A stretch of DNA of 64,000 nt, from contig NZ_CP037920.1 of the NCBI RefSeq assembly GCF_007748195.1, forward strand, positions 620,001 to 684,000. The letters are read 5' to 3'. Under the pieces are notes generated by a model, which saw only the letters and a list, made by a program, of their open reading frames with translations, searched no databases and was not told where the DNA came from. Source of the stretch: Gimesia aquarii. Its GTDB lineage: Bacteria; Planctomycetota; Planctomycetia; Planctomycetales; Planctomycetaceae. The translations under genes were made by a program, and so were the position numbers. This document shows, piece after piece, positions 1-9,583 of this stretch (position 1 is its first letter; every line of letters starts with the position of its first letter).

Positions 1-745
1 TTTCAACGGCAATACCACGTCGAAAATTGTTGTAGATATCGCGTTTTTGTTGATCAGTAATTTTTTCAGGAGCATTAGGAAAAATAGCCAATTCAGGATT
101 CTCCCGATCAAAGTTTTTCAAAGTGTAACGAATGGTTTCAGGCGAACGATCCATGTGCCGTGCAATTCGTCGACTGACCTCCGCGGGGCACCCGCCATAA
201 CGGGCCAGGCGTCGTGCGCGACGTAAAATTTCCTCTCGATCCTCATCACTCAGCTGGCTGAAATTCATACTGCGTGTAATGTGCCCTCGATTCTTTTCTA
301 AAAAGCGGTCTACAGATGACTTGAGAAAACCAACACGTTTACGCCCATTGAATCGAAACCGACGACTCACCAAACCTTTGTCTCTCCAACGATCTACAGT
401 CTTTGTGGAGATGTTGAATTGTTTGCTGAGGTCCTGGACCGTTAAGACTTCTTCGTCTATATCTTCCACATCGATCTCAGCACTGTCGGAAAGATCCTCA
501 ATGAAACAGCGCAAGTCGTGGAATACGTCCTTGCCAGAAATCACCAGGTCAGGATAAATCTCGGAGCGATATGTGGTAATCTCCTTACAGATTTCAGGGT
601 AAGCATAATCCTGAGTCTGTTCGATATTTGCTAAAAACTCCTCAGCGCGGGAAATCTGCTCCAGTTTCACATCTCTGGGGGCGTATTTCACCTGCTGTTC
701 TGCCAACTGCTTGATTGCCGGATTGTGATACCTTGAGCTGATCAT
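1..745 (-). CDS. Planctomycete-type sigma-70 family RNA polymerase sigma factor, 5' part (runs off the left edge)
   Basis: Reading the minus strand from the ATG at 745 gives an open frame of about 248 codons with no stop before the window edge, so the gene is partial. The N-terminus (MISSRYHNPAIKQLAEQQ) and a downstream helix-turn-helix at about residues 105-140 (core ISTKTVDRWRDKGLVSRRF) resemble the large group of planctomycete sigma factors that carry a MerR/excisionase-like HTH ahead of sigma regions 2-4. A second segment around residues 160-205 (RRARRLARYGGCPAEVSRR, then RSPETIRYTLKNFD) is typical of the same family. The catalytic sigma regions that bind core polymerase and the -10/-35 elements would lie outside the window, so the assignment rests on the N-terminal half. 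It is divergent from the DUF1549 gene. Confidence 0.75.
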   Translation of the reverse strand, partial: MISSRYHNPAIKQLAEQQVKYAPRDVKLEQISRAEEFLANIEQTQDYAYPEICKEITTYRSEIYPDLVISGKDVFHDLRCFIEDLSDSAEIDVEDIDEEVLTVQDLSKQFNISTKTVDRWRDKGLVSRRFRFNGRKRVGFLKSSVDRFLEKNRGHITRSMNFSQLSDEDREEILRRARRLARYGGCPAEVSRRIARHMDRSPETIRYTLKNFDRENPELAIFPNAPEKITDQQKRDIYNNFRRGIAVE

Positions 746-1549
746 GTTTCCCACCCTAAAATTTTGACTTTTCTCAGTAACCAACGTGTCCTTCACGTGA
801 CTCATCACCAAGCTCTGTCATTCACTACGTATAAATTAGACGAATTCGATAGGAAAAAGTTCACACGTAAATAATTTTAGTCAAACAACTCTCAAATCCA
901 CGAAAATATTGATTTCTGCAGGGTAAATTCGAATAGGTTAAAAATCATAAAGTGTTACTATTATTGAGTATAATTCAATGATGGTTGAAAAGCTGTCTAA
1001 TGACTTTGCTTAATATAAACCCGGAACTTTCTCAGTGATTCGATAAAAAGTGGCAACTCTTGAAATAAAACTTTGTGAAACATCTCACAATTAGAACTCT
1101 AGTCAATCAATGCCGCTTTTTAAGTATACACATGGAACTATACTTTAGTCAATTAAAAATATACATTTATACCCATTTTTGTTAATGGTCCGGTCAATGA
1201 TATATCCTTTCATTTTAGGACTTTTCTCGTGATGGAATGTATACGAATGGATAAAAAACTTAAGTTGTCTTTCATTGAATCCATCAAAGCCTATTTACCT
1301 TTAATTTGAGTCAGATAACATGAATAGATGAGAGTGAATTTCTACTGGGAGTGTTGAGAGTCCATTCAGCGAAAACACGCTCTTCTTTGATCTATGGTTT
1401 GTGACTCATTTGCCTATTTTTAAACGTAATCATCATCGAGCGACTACATTCAGTGGTGCTTTCTATCTATCTGTAAATCGTGAAAATGTTTGGTTGATTC
1501 CATTCCGATACCAAGCATCGTAGATTCTCATTCGGGAGCGGGTTGCATT
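746..1549. other. Long AT-rich intergenic region between divergent genes
   Basis: About 800 bases between the sigma factor and the DUF1549 gene. I find no credible coding frame, tRNA or strong hairpin. The octamer TTAGTCAA, or TAGTCAA with a C or T before it, occurs three times (near 876, 1095 and 1145), which is weak evidence for a binding site. The stretch must hold the promoters of both flanking genes, but I cannot place them. Confidence 0.4.
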
Positions 1550-3169
1550 ATGTTGAAACGTGGTCAATTTCATTATCACTGTTCCCACTTATTGATCCTG
1601 TTTATTACCCTGATTTGTCTAATTCTTGTTCCCATTTCCCTGGAAGCAGCTCAGAAAAAAAAGGGGAAGAAGAAAACTCCTGCGCTCAATCTGCCCCCCC
1701 TGAAAACTCAGGAGCAAAAGATGCAGCTGTTGGGATATATCAGGCAAACTATGCCAACGCACCGAATCGGACGCAGAATCAGCTTTAGTTCTGACGATTT
1801 GGATAAAGCTCTGGAGTTGGAATTAGGACAAAACACACAACGTTTCGCGAAGCAAATCGATGACGAAACTTTTGTGCGACGAGTCTACCTTGACTTGACT
1901 GGGAATCTACCAACTCCAGAAACGATTAAAACATTTATTTCCAGTCGCAGTTCAAATAAACGATCGAATCTGATAGACGAGTTACTGGAGACGGAAGCCT
2001 ATGCTCGTAAGTGGTCTCGCTATTGGACGTCCGTTATTTTTTATGACAGCGAAGCGAACAAAAACCGAATCAGTCCCAAAGCTTTAGAAGATTGGCTGGC
2101 AGAACAATTCAGTAAAGGCGCTCCCTGGGATTACATTACTGTCATGTTGATTTCGGCGACACCCAAGCGTAATAAAAAAGTTCGAAATGATTATGGTCAA
2201 AAGTATGGTCCTAATAATTTTGTTTTAGCTTGTGAAAATAAGTCGACAGAACTGGCATCGCAGACAGCTCGGATATTTATGGGAATCAGCATCAAATGCG
2301 CTGAGTGTCATGACCATCCTTTCGATAACTGGAAACGAGAACAATTTCATGAGTTAGCCGCGTTTTTCCATCCCTATACCTACAAAATGCCTGATAAAGA
2401 TGACCCAAAAGTCAAAACGGTAGTCAAACCTCGATTTCTATTGGGGGAAAAACCACATGAAAAAATGAAATCAGACGCACGGCGTGTCTCGATTGCCGCT
2501 TATTTGGCATACAATCCCAAGAATTACTGGTTTGCCCGCGCGTATGTCAACAGGATTTGGAGCGAACTGATCGGCGATGGTTTTTACGATGTTGACAGCC
2601 TTGGACCGGACAGTGATGTCATTCACAAGCCGGTAGTCAATCGCATTGCTGCCAATTTCAGATACAAAGACTTTGATCCCAAGTGGCTCTTTCGATTGAT
2701 TATGAACTCCAAAGTTTATCAACGCGACATGCAGACAATTTCTTCTCAATCAGAGCTGTTTACCTCAGTCAGACCTTCCCGCTTACGGCCAGATGTTGTG
2801 GCCGCCTCGGTAAAAAAACTGATCGGAGAAGATAAAAAACTACATAAGGAAATCATGCAGGTATTTGACATGAACCCCTCCTTGCCCCAGGGGGCGCTGG
2901 AGGGATCGATTCAACAGGCTTTAATGATGATGAATCATACGACCCTGCAATCGAAGCTCTCTCAAAGTGAACTTAAAAAACAACTAATGAAGCTTTCTGA
3001 CCAGGAATTGGTGGATGCACTGTATCTAAACGTGCTTGCCCGACATGCGACAACAGAGGAAGTTGAGAGGAATTTAAGTTATCTGAAAGAGTCTCAGAGT
3101 CGTGCCGAGGCTGTAGATGATTTGATTTGGGTACTCGTCAATTCGACAGAATTTCGCACTAAACGATAG
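1550..3169 (+). CDS. DUF1549/DUF1553 (PSCyt2/PSD1-type) secreted protein
   Basis: The protein has 539 residues from the chosen ATG at 1550. An in-frame start at 1490 would add 20 residues ahead of a signal peptide, so I prefer 1550, where a GGGAG lies about 10 bases upstream. The signal peptide is a long hydrophobic stretch near residues 12-32 followed by a Lys-rich segment. The DUF1549 half carries the conserved CAECHDHPFDNWKREQF block around residue 250. This contains a CxxCH motif, though the family is not an established c-type cytochrome. The DUF1553 half follows (NRIWSELIGDGF and similar blocks). The family is strongly expanded in Planctomycetes, and this member lacks the N-terminal cytochrome c domain of the longest forms. 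The DUF1501 gene follows 23 bases downstream, the classical pair. The biochemical role is unknown. Secretion-linked roles in polymer degradation have been suggested from context only. Confidence 0.88.
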   Translation: MLKRGQFHYHCSHLLILFITLICLILVPISLEAAQKKKGKKKTPALNLPPLKTQEQKMQLLGYIRQTMPTHRIGRRISFSSDDLDKALELELGQNTQRFAKQIDDETFVRRVYLDLTGNLPTPETIKTFISSRSSNKRSNLIDELLETEAYARKWSRYWTSVIFYDSEANKNRISPKALEDWLAEQFSKGAPWDYITVMLISATPKRNKKVRNDYGQKYGPNNFVLACENKSTELASQTARIFMGISIKCAECHDHPFDNWKREQFHELAAFFHPYTYKMPDKDDPKVKTVVKPRFLLGEKPHEKMKSDARRVSIAAYLAYNPKNYWFARAYVNRIWSELIGDGFYDVDSLGPDSDVIHKPVVNRIAANFRYKDFDPKWLFRLIMNSKVYQRDMQTISSQSELFTSVRPSRLRPDVVAASVKKLIGEDKKLHKEIMQVFDMNPSLPQGALEGSIQQALMMMNHTTLQSKLSQSELKKQLMKLSDQELVDALYLNVLARHATTEEVERNLSYLKESQSRAEAVDDLIWVLVNSTEFRTKR

Positions 3170-3192
3170 CAATGAAATCGCAGGAAAATGAT

Positions 3193-4476
3193 ATGCAAAC
3201 AGATGCGCTCTTACATCTGAATCTAAATCGTCGAGGCAACGTTTCCAGAAGGAATTTTTTGCAGTCTGCCGCATTGGGGATCGCTGGTTCTTCGATCTTG
3301 ACCCAATTTCAGTTAAACGCCGCTGAATTGAAGAAAGAAGGTCGTTCTTGCATTTTGGTCTGGTTGGCGGGGGCACCCAGCCAAATGGAAACCTGGGATC
3401 CGAAGCCGGGTACGCCCAATGGAGGCGAAACGAAAAAGATCAGCACTCAAACTCCAGGCATCGAAATTGCACATTATTGGCCCAAAATCGCTTCGGTGAT
3501 GAATGAAATTGCGTTAATCCGCTCTATGACGGGCAAAGAGGCAGCACATGAACGCGGCACCTATCATCTGCATACCGGCCACCGCATGATGGGAATCGAG
3601 CGATTTCCCCACTTCGGTTCTGTCGTCGCGCAAGAGATTGGCGATCCGCAATCCGATATCCCCAATTTTGTCAGTATTGGCCAGACTTTGAGTTCTGGTT
3701 TTCTGGGAGTCCAGGTGGCGCCTTTTATTATTGATCGTCCGGGGCAGTTGCCAGCTAATGTGTTCAATAACACAGCCGATTCCCGGCAGCAACGCAGGTT
3801 GGCTCTATTGAGCCAGCAGGAAAAGGATTTCGCGGAAGCCGGTGCAGCGAGTCTTGTTAAAGAACAGAGCAAGCTTTACCAGAAGGCCTATTTAATGATG
3901 AAGTCTCCTCGGCTGAAAGCGTTCAAGTTTGAAGATGAGCCCCAGGCGATGCAGGAAGCGTACGGTAAATCTCAACTGGGGCAAGGCTTGTTGGTCGCAC
4001 GACGGCTTGTCGAAGTCGGTGTGCCATTTGTCGAAGTGCGGAGTGGTGGCTGGGACATGCATAATAGCGTCTTTAAAAATATGGAACGCCGCGCCCCAGA
4101 CGTTGATCAGGGACTCTCACAACTTTTGATCGATTTAAAACAACGCGGTCTTCTCGATAAAACGTTGGTGATTTGTATGGGCGAGTTTGGTAGAACGCCC
4201 AAAATCAACGCCCGCCCACCTGTTCCGGGACGCGATCATTGGGTCAGAAACTTTAACCTGTTGATGGCAGGTGCCGGAATTAAAGGGGGGCAAGCGATTG
4301 GAAAAACAGATGCCAACGGTCAGGAGATTGTTGACACACCCGTCGAGGTCGATGATCTCTTCCGCTCAATGTGCAAAGCGATGCAAATTGATGCGGACAT
4401 GGAATTGCACACGCCCATTGGCCGTCCTGTGAAACTCGTCGAAAGTGGTGAAGTGATCAAAGGACTCTTCGGCTAG
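3193..4476 (+). CDS. DUF1501 family secreted protein (sulfatase-like fold), Tat substrate
   Basis: The protein has 427 residues. I start it at the ATG at 3193 because AGGA lies 7-8 bases upstream, while the in-frame ATG at 3172 has no ribosome binding site. A twin-arginine type signal is visible (SRRNFLQSAALGIAGSSIL). The body shows DUF1501 hallmarks: the LVWLAGAPSQMETWDPKP block near the N-terminus, GTYHLHTGHRMM, a GGWDMH block, and GEFGRTPKIN followed by GRDHW. The family shares the alkaline phosphatase/sulfatase fold, but the Cys/Ser of the sulfatase motif is absent and its reaction is not established. It forms an operon with the preceding DUF1549/DUF1553 gene. A second, longer DUF1501 gene without a DUF1549 partner lies at 16074. 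Confidence 0.88.
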   Translation: MQTDALLHLNLNRRGNVSRRNFLQSAALGIAGSSILTQFQLNAAELKKEGRSCILVWLAGAPSQMETWDPKPGTPNGGETKKISTQTPGIEIAHYWPKIASVMNEIALIRSMTGKEAAHERGTYHLHTGHRMMGIERFPHFGSVVAQEIGDPQSDIPNFVSIGQTLSSGFLGVQVAPFIIDRPGQLPANVFNNTADSRQQRRLALLSQQEKDFAEAGAASLVKEQSKLYQKAYLMMKSPRLKAFKFEDEPQAMQEAYGKSQLGQGLLVARRLVEVGVPFVEVRSGGWDMHNSVFKNMERRAPDVDQGLSQLLIDLKQRGLLDKTLVICMGEFGRTPKINARPPVPGRDHWVRNFNLLMAGAGIKGGQAIGKTDANGQEIVDTPVEVDDLFRSMCKAMQIDADMELHTPIGRPVKLVESGEVIKGLFG

Positions 4477-4587
4477 CCTGTGTCCAGGTTTATTGTAGCA
4501 TCTCCAGGACTGCTTAGACCTTGAAGCCGCTATGCTTATATTGGACGTGCTATATAGCTCCTGGTACGAATCCAATACATATCGGAA

Positions 4588-5007
4588 TCAGGATTTGAGA
4601 TCAATTGTTAACTGATTGTCACTCTCTTTCACAGTGACACTAAAGTCGCTGGAAGTTTCGCTCATATATTTTGCTGGCATACCATTCAGTGGCCGACTGT
4701 CTCCTGACAGAAAATAGATCCGATAATCTCCAGGTGCGATCGGTTCAGACAGAGTGAATTTTCCCTCTTTATCGAGAGCTGCCTGTCCGGCCATTCCAAA
4801 CTGAAGTGAAAAGAAACCCACTTCTCCCCCACTCACAGGTTTGCCGTTAAGAGTCACCAACCCCGATACCTTAGCGCTGTCCGCAGGCTTTTCAGGGACT
4901 GCAATTTTGGATTCACACCCAACACTAGTGAATGTCAAACACAAAAAGGAAGCAATCAGGATTCTGAATTCAACAGAACGACAACAGTGTGTTTTGACGT
5001 GTGGCAT
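4588..5007 (-). CDS. Small lipoprotein with carboxypeptidase-regulatory-like beta-sandwich domain
   Basis: The protein has 139 residues. The N-terminus is hydrophobic and ends in TSVGCESK, an imperfect lipobox, so export and lipid attachment are likely. The rest resembles the transthyretin-like carboxypeptidase-regulatory fold: VSGLVTLNGKPVSGGEVGFF near residue 45, then LDKEGKFTLSEPIAPGDYRI. Such short lipoproteins are typically encoded next to DUF1559 genes in Planctomycetes, as here, where the DUF1559 gene lies 143 bases upstream on the same strand. No enzymatic residues are visible. A binding or structural role at the cell surface or in the periplasm is inference. Confidence 0.75.
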   Translation of the reverse strand: MPHVKTHCCRSVEFRILIASFLCLTFTSVGCESKIAVPEKPADSAKVSGLVTLNGKPVSGGEVGFFSLQFGMAGQAALDKEGKFTLSEPIAPGDYRIYFLSGDSRPLNGMPAKYMSETSSDFSVTVKESDNQLTIDLKS

Positions 5008-5055
5008 ACGTAGAACGTCCTTCAGATTGATAATAGGAGGAAGTCAGTGAATGAC

Positions 5056-5106
5056 AACCGGGAAGCTCGATTCAGTCGTTATGTGGAATCGAGTCGCCTT
5101 CCCGTT
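5056..5106 (-). other. Stem-loop between DUF1559 and lipoprotein genes
   Basis: GGGAAG at 5060-5065 pairs with CTTCCC at 5098-5103, and inside it TCGATTC at 5067-5073 pairs exactly with GAATCGA at 5086-5092. No T-run follows on the minus strand, so it is not a textbook intrinsic terminator. It could act as a 3' stabiliser of the DUF1559 message, or as a partial terminator that lowers expression of the downstream lipoprotein. Confidence 0.55.
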
Positions 5107-5150
5107 GGTCACCCATCTGAGAAAAAGATAATGGAACCGTGGTTCATAGA

Positions 5151-5987
5151 TTAGGGAAATTCCACGACATTCCCGTCTGCTTTATCACTCAGGTTTTGGT
5201 AGAGCGTGAAGTTCATGTTTTCAGAAAGAAAGTGAACCGAACCATCAGTAAACAGAAAGTGAGCCCCGCCGACATGGTCACTACCAAAGTTTGCAGTATT
5301 ATCATCCCAGTTCCTTGTTGGTGATGTTGTAACGACGGTTTCGTTGATTCTCGCTTGTTGAGTATTACGGACTGCATGCCATCCCCAACGATATTGCGGA
5401 CTGGTAAGCGAGAATTCTACAGTTCGTTTTTCACCCACGGCAAATGTATTCGTCGTGCCATCCGTTACATCTCGTAATCGTGTATTGGAATCTCGATTAA
5501 ACATCCCTTTCCAGTTACTATGTGAATTCGAGTTCGAGTGTCCCGTGCCTGAACTGAAAGCATAATCGCCATAGGCAGTTGAAGAGCTATTCAGACTGGG
5601 GCGAGGTTTGGAAGGGCAAAAGAACGCGATAACTGGGGTACTGTTTGCTTCTCTGTTATTTGTATGCGTTTGAGTTAAATTAAAGTCCCACTTATTGTAC
5701 AACGCCGACTGTTCCATAAAAGGCAAAATGAATGCAAAGCCACCGATGTTACTCGCAGTAATACTTGCGGGTGGAAAAATCGTATGTGTTTCATTGTAAT
5801 TGTGTAAAGCCAGGCCAATCTGTTTCAGGTTATTCTTACATGAACTTCGGCGAGCTGCTTCCCGCGCCTGTTGAACGGCGGGTAATAAGAGTGCAATCAA
5901 TATTGCAATAATGGCGATCACCACCAGGAGTTCAATCAGAGTAAAGCCTCTACGAATAGAGAACCATTTTTTTTGAGTCACGAGCAC
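5151..5987 (-). CDS. DUF1559 family prepilin-like protein
   Basis: The protein has 278 residues. It opens with a type IV prepilin/pseudopilin signal: a short basic leader, then the cleavage-site and helix motif [19 protein letters not shown], continuing into the conserved [20 protein letters not shown]. The C-terminal part has the H-x9-DG signature ([17 protein letters not shown]) that defines the family. DUF1559 proteins occur in dozens of copies per planctomycete genome. They are thought to be processed by prepilin peptidase and may assemble into, or be exported by, type II-like systems, but no function is proven. A small lipoprotein gene lies downstream on the same strand after an intercistronic hairpin. 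A second such module is at 31118-32637. Confidence 0.92.
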   Translation of the reverse strand: MLVTQKKWFSIRRGFTLIELLVVIAIIAILIALLLPAVQQAREAARRSSCKNNLKQIGLALHNYNETHTIFPPASITASNIGGFAFILPFMEQSALYNKWDFNLTQTHTNNREANSTPVIAFFCPSKPRPSLNSSSTAYGDYAFSSGTGHSNSNSHSNWKGMFNRDSNTRLRDVTDGTTNTFAVGEKRTVEFSLTSPQYRWGWHAVRNTQQARINETVVTTSPTRNWDDNTANFGSDHVGGAHFLFTDGSVHFLSENMNFTLYQNLSDKADGNVVEFP

Positions 5988-6474
5988 GTTGTTTTCTCCT
6001 CAAATATAAATAAGACACAAATACTTTTTCATATTTTACTAGCCGTTTCACCTTTCGAATTCCGAGAACACGTATTTTTAGTCAGGTTTTGCAGCAAGGA
6101 TGAGTGGTCAATCTTTATGATGAAACAGCCGCTACAATTCAGTGAGAGCATTTCAAAAAGAAATGATTTTTACAGTTTCAGAGAGATCGATTGAGCTAAC
6201 TATTTATTCGCACGACCGTCATAATCTGCATGTCAGGAATGCCTACTGCGAAAAGTCACTAATGGTTCTGAGTCTTTTGGAATCCAACGTCAGTACAAAC
6301 CACTATCAAATGCGAAACCAGGCTTAATCAAAAACAAGGCTTAAAAACACTTGGCAGGCCTACTTCATTCAACGTATGATAAAGGCAGGTCCTACTCTTG
6401 TGGTGGGACTGATTATGTTGCTTTACTCTTTAATATGGTTGGGTTTACGTAAAACGGACCTTATAGGCAGATTC
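5988..6474. other. Intergenic region, no gene seen
   Basis: About 490 bases between the divergent DUF1559 gene and the zinc-ribbon gene. Short open frames here have no ribosome binding sites or recognisable motifs. I see no convincing terminator, RNA or repeat. Confidence 0.4.
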
Positions 6475-8565
6475 ATGGCGAGCATTGCAGTTCCTTGTCC
6501 CCAATGTAAAAAGAGGCTCAAACTCCGGGATGAAAGTTTACTCGGGAAGAAGGCCCGCTGTCCGAATTGTAAACATGCCTTCGTTTTGAAATTACCAACG
6601 GCCTCTTCAAATAATAAAGAATCAGCGCCAGTACCAAATCATGTTGAGCAAAAGGAGGTGGTCACTACCGCCCCTCCCCGCCCTCAGGCTCCTTTGGAAA
6701 AACCTGTGCAACCAGAGTCTGTGGTATCTGAACAACAACAAGTACAAATCGAGCTGGCTCAACCCGCGAAGCCTGTTGTGGGAACGTCTGTCAAATGGGT
6801 TCCCGATGATCCGGCAGACACTCCGCAACCAGTTAATGTCGCTCCAGCTGTTACGCAACCAAACAGCGTACCCCTTCCTGATGTGTCGTCAAACGCTGCT
6901 CCTTCCGTGGAACCAGCGGCTCCCGTCATTAATACCGGAATTACTGATTCTGGTGTTCCGAACATACAATTAGAGTCAACAGAGCATGCGGGTGTTGAGC
7001 GTCTTCGTGAGTTACGTCGTAAAAATGCCAAACGCAGAAATATTTCGATATTGATCGGGCTGGGGTTGGTCATTCTGATTGGTGTTGGGGGGTACTTTGC
7101 CTGGCCTCAAGTAGAACAATCTCTGACTGCGAAACCTGTCGCACCTCCGCCAAAGCCTGTACCACAAACACTGAAACCTGCGGTTGCTTTAGCCAATCAA
7201 ACACAGGAACAGATTCCAAGTCCGACGTCGGGAGAGCCGGTACGTTTACTCTACGTTCCCGCAGGGACACAGATCCTGATTCATTTAAGACCGGCAGAAC
7301 TTTGGGAACAGGGATCTCAGGGAGAAGAGTTTCGTGCATGCCTGGGACCTGTAGGAGTCTGGGCTGAGCAAAAGATGAAAGAAATTTGCCTCAAAGAGGC
7401 TGCGCAGATTAGTGAGGTGACCTTTTGTTTGATTTTAGGAACGCCGGGCGCGCCACCAGAGTATGCGGCCGTTGTTCGTCTAGTCGAACCAGTGAAACGC
7501 TCAGAACTAATTACTCAATTTGATGGCCAACGTTTGGACGATTATAGTTTTCCTGTTTATGCTGGTGACAAACATTCTTATATGATCGTCGACGATAAAA
7601 CCTATGTCATCGGTCCGCCCGGAGAAATCAGCGCGGTCGAAATGGCGGAATCGCGCGAGTACGATAGCAGTACTACACCTGGCATCGAATCGATCCTGAA
7701 GCAGACCGACCGGGATCGTCACTTCACAGTCGTATTTGATCCCGATGAAGTACGTCGCCAGCAAGACGTTTTATTTCCAGAAAACGTCCATCCTTTTTTG
7801 AACGAGTTGTTGGATTGGATTGGCGAGGATGTCGAAACAATTGCCTGGAGTATGCATCTGGGACCAAAAGAATATTATTCGGAATTTACATTCCGGAACA
7901 CAACCATGATTCGTCCTGGCAAATTGGCAACGAACTTAAAAGATCGCTTCAATGAACTTCCACACGATATGCTAGCAGGTGTTGAAAAGATGAACCCGGG
8001 AACCGTAGGCAGCCGAAAAGTCATCGGTCGATTTCCTGCGATGCTGAAAGCGTTGAGCTTAGCGACGCAGCAGCAGTCCGGAGAACGTTATGCCCAGCTG
8101 ATTAGCACCTTACCGGAACGAGCAGCCCCGAATCTCGCGTTAGCCAGTTTGCTTACCTGGGATGAATCGACGCGCACTGATTTCTCCCAAAAAGCGAAAC
8201 CCAAGCCCACAGCAGGACCGAAATTACCAGACTTGATTGTTGATCGGTTGAAACAAAAAATCGAAATTGATTTTCGTCGTACTCCGCTACAGGAAGCATT
8301 TGCGTATATCGCTGAAGAAACGAAAACAAATATTGTTCTGAATGGAGAAGCATTGAAGCTGGTCGGATATACAAAAAATATGCCACAGACCATGAATTTG
8401 GGAATGGTATCCGGTTTGGATGCGATACAGGCAATCTTCAATGTGAAAGACCAGGATCAATTGTGTCTCATCATTGATGAAAAGAACAAGACAGCTTCAA
8501 TTACCAGCAAACCTTTCGCGAAGCAAAATAATTTAACACCGTTTGTGTTTCCACCTAAAAAGTAA
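6475..8565 (+). CDS. Zinc-ribbon / single-TM / STN-like domain protein (planctomycete-specific)
   Basis: The protein has 696 residues from the ATG at 6475. An upstream in-frame start at 6376 would place an unrelated hydrophobic stretch before the zinc ribbon and is less likely. Residues 1-40 form a treble-clef or MJ0042-like zinc ribbon with CPQC and CPNC knuckles. A Pro/Gln/Val-rich linker follows to about residue 180, then one membrane helix (NISILIGLGLVILIGVGGYF) near residues 190-212. A long extracytoplasmic region follows. Near the C-terminus, about residues 590-675, a secretin/TonB short N-terminal (STN)-like segment is visible: KIEIDFRRTPLQEAFAYIA followed by TNIVLNG. The topology suggests a cytoplasmic zinc ribbon and an external STN-like domain. 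A shorter gene with the same order follows after 35 bases. The function is unknown. Confidence 0.7.
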   Translation: MASIAVPCPQCKKRLKLRDESLLGKKARCPNCKHAFVLKLPTASSNNKESAPVPNHVEQKEVVTTAPPRPQAPLEKPVQPESVVSEQQQVQIELAQPAKPVVGTSVKWVPDDPADTPQPVNVAPAVTQPNSVPLPDVSSNAAPSVEPAAPVINTGITDSGVPNIQLESTEHAGVERLRELRRKNAKRRNISILIGLGLVILIGVGGYFAWPQVEQSLTAKPVAPPPKPVPQTLKPAVALANQTQEQIPSPTSGEPVRLLYVPAGTQILIHLRPAELWEQGSQGEEFRACLGPVGVWAEQKMKEICLKEAAQISEVTFCLILGTPGAPPEYAAVVRLVEPVKRSELITQFDGQRLDDYSFPVYAGDKHSYMIVDDKTYVIGPPGEISAVEMAESREYDSSTTPGIESILKQTDRDRHFTVVFDPDEVRRQQDVLFPENVHPFLNELLDWIGEDVETIAWSMHLGPKEYYSEFTFRNTTMIRPGKLATNLKDRFNELPHDMLAGVEKMNPGTVGSRKVIGRFPAMLKALSLATQQQSGERYAQLISTLPERAAPNLALASLLTWDESTRTDFSQKAKPKPTAGPKLPDLIVDRLKQKIEIDFRRTPLQEAFAYIAEETKTNIVLNGEALKLVGYTKNMPQTMNLGMVSGLDAIQAIFNVKDQDQLCLIIDEKNKTASITSKPFAKQNNLTPFVFPPKK

Positions 8566-8600
8566 AGACCAATTCGGATTGAATCCAAGGGTGATCACTG

Positions 8601-9545
8601 ATGGATATCACCACTTTTCAATGTCCTCACTGTCAGGCTATGCTCAGAATGCGCAGACAGCAGCTGGCCGATACCAGGTTTCCCTGTCCCGACTGCGATC
8701 AGCCTCTCCAGGTCACTCAGACTACAGAGGGGGAATTTTCAATTAGTGCGATCAGTGCGACTCCTACTCGCAAAGATCATTCTCATCTTCTGCGAAGAGC
8801 GCGCGTGTTGGGGGATTTGTTACATCGCTACGGCAGATTTCTGATTACAAGTCCTGTGCTGATGTCATGGCTTGTTGCCGGCACAGGAGCCTTTCTGATT
8901 CTGCTACTCATTCTTTTTGATCAGAGTTCTCCTTCTCAGTCATCCAGCAATGAAACGGTTACAAAAGTAATTGAGGCTTCCGAGACGACTCTCAAAAAAT
9001 CGGTCAATATGGAACCCTCAAAACCTGATCAACCCGAGCATGTGCCCCCTGCTCTCGCGACGCTCAAACAGAATGGACCACCTCAACCAGAAACCCCTGT
9101 CCGGCCAGAACCGATCAAACCAGCCCCGCTTGTGGTACAGGAGGAATTCCAGGAATTAATCGCTGCCAAGCCGGAAGACACTCCTCCTTTGAATGCACGT
9201 AAGCCTCAATTGGCGCAGCCCTTACCTGCCTTGGAAATCGATGTGAATGTTGCACTTCAGATTCCCATTGTGGAATTCCGCCAACCCACAGAAGTTCCTC
9301 TGAAGCAAATGATTAGCCAACTGGAAGAAATGCTGGGAACCGAATTTCAGTTCGCAGAAAATGTAAAAAATGATAAGCGTCTGATGGAGACTCCAATCTC
9401 ATTCTCTCTTAAAAAAACGACACTCTCAGATTTATTAAAGCGAGTATTGAGTGAAGTGGCCCTCACATTTTCTGTGAAATCAAATAAAATCTATATTCAA
9501 AAAACAGAAGCGTCTTTTAAGCCTGATCAATCGGTTCGCAATTAA
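8601..9545 (+). CDS. Second zinc-ribbon / single-TM / STN-like protein
   Basis: The protein has 314 residues. The N-terminal zinc ribbon has CPHC near residue 8 and CPDC near residue 30. One membrane helix lies near residues 92-112 (WLVAGTGAFLILLLILF). A Pro/Glu-rich linker follows, and then a C-terminal STN-like segment: IVEFRQPTEVPLKQMISQLE, FQFAENVKN, and ISFSLKKTTLSDLLKRVLSE. The order is the same as in the preceding 696-residue protein but without its large middle region, so the two look like diverged paralogues in one operon. Possible roles include envelope assembly or sensing, which is inference only. Confidence 0.68.
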   Translation: MDITTFQCPHCQAMLRMRRQQLADTRFPCPDCDQPLQVTQTTEGEFSISAISATPTRKDHSHLLRRARVLGDLLHRYGRFLITSPVLMSWLVAGTGAFLILLLILFDQSSPSQSSSNETVTKVIEASETTLKKSVNMEPSKPDQPEHVPPALATLKQNGPPQPETPVRPEPIKPAPLVVQEEFQELIAAKPEDTPPLNARKPQLAQPLPALEIDVNVALQIPIVEFRQPTEVPLKQMISQLEEMLGTEFQFAENVKNDKRLMETPISFSLKKTTLSDLLKRVLSEVALTFSVKSNKIYIQKTEASFKPDQSVRN

Positions 9546-9583
9546 TATGCGGGCTTTTATCTAAAACGAAATTTGTATGCACC

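Noticed and set aside
860-1150. Three TAGTCAA-like octamers in the first intergenic region
   Set aside because: Short, irregularly spaced, and expected by chance in AT-rich DNA. Kept only as a note in the intergenic entry.
2290-2310. CAECH in the DUF1549 protein as a c-type haem site
   Set aside because: It is part of the conserved family block CAECHDHPFDNW, and a haem has not been established for this domain. No further cytochrome features are present.
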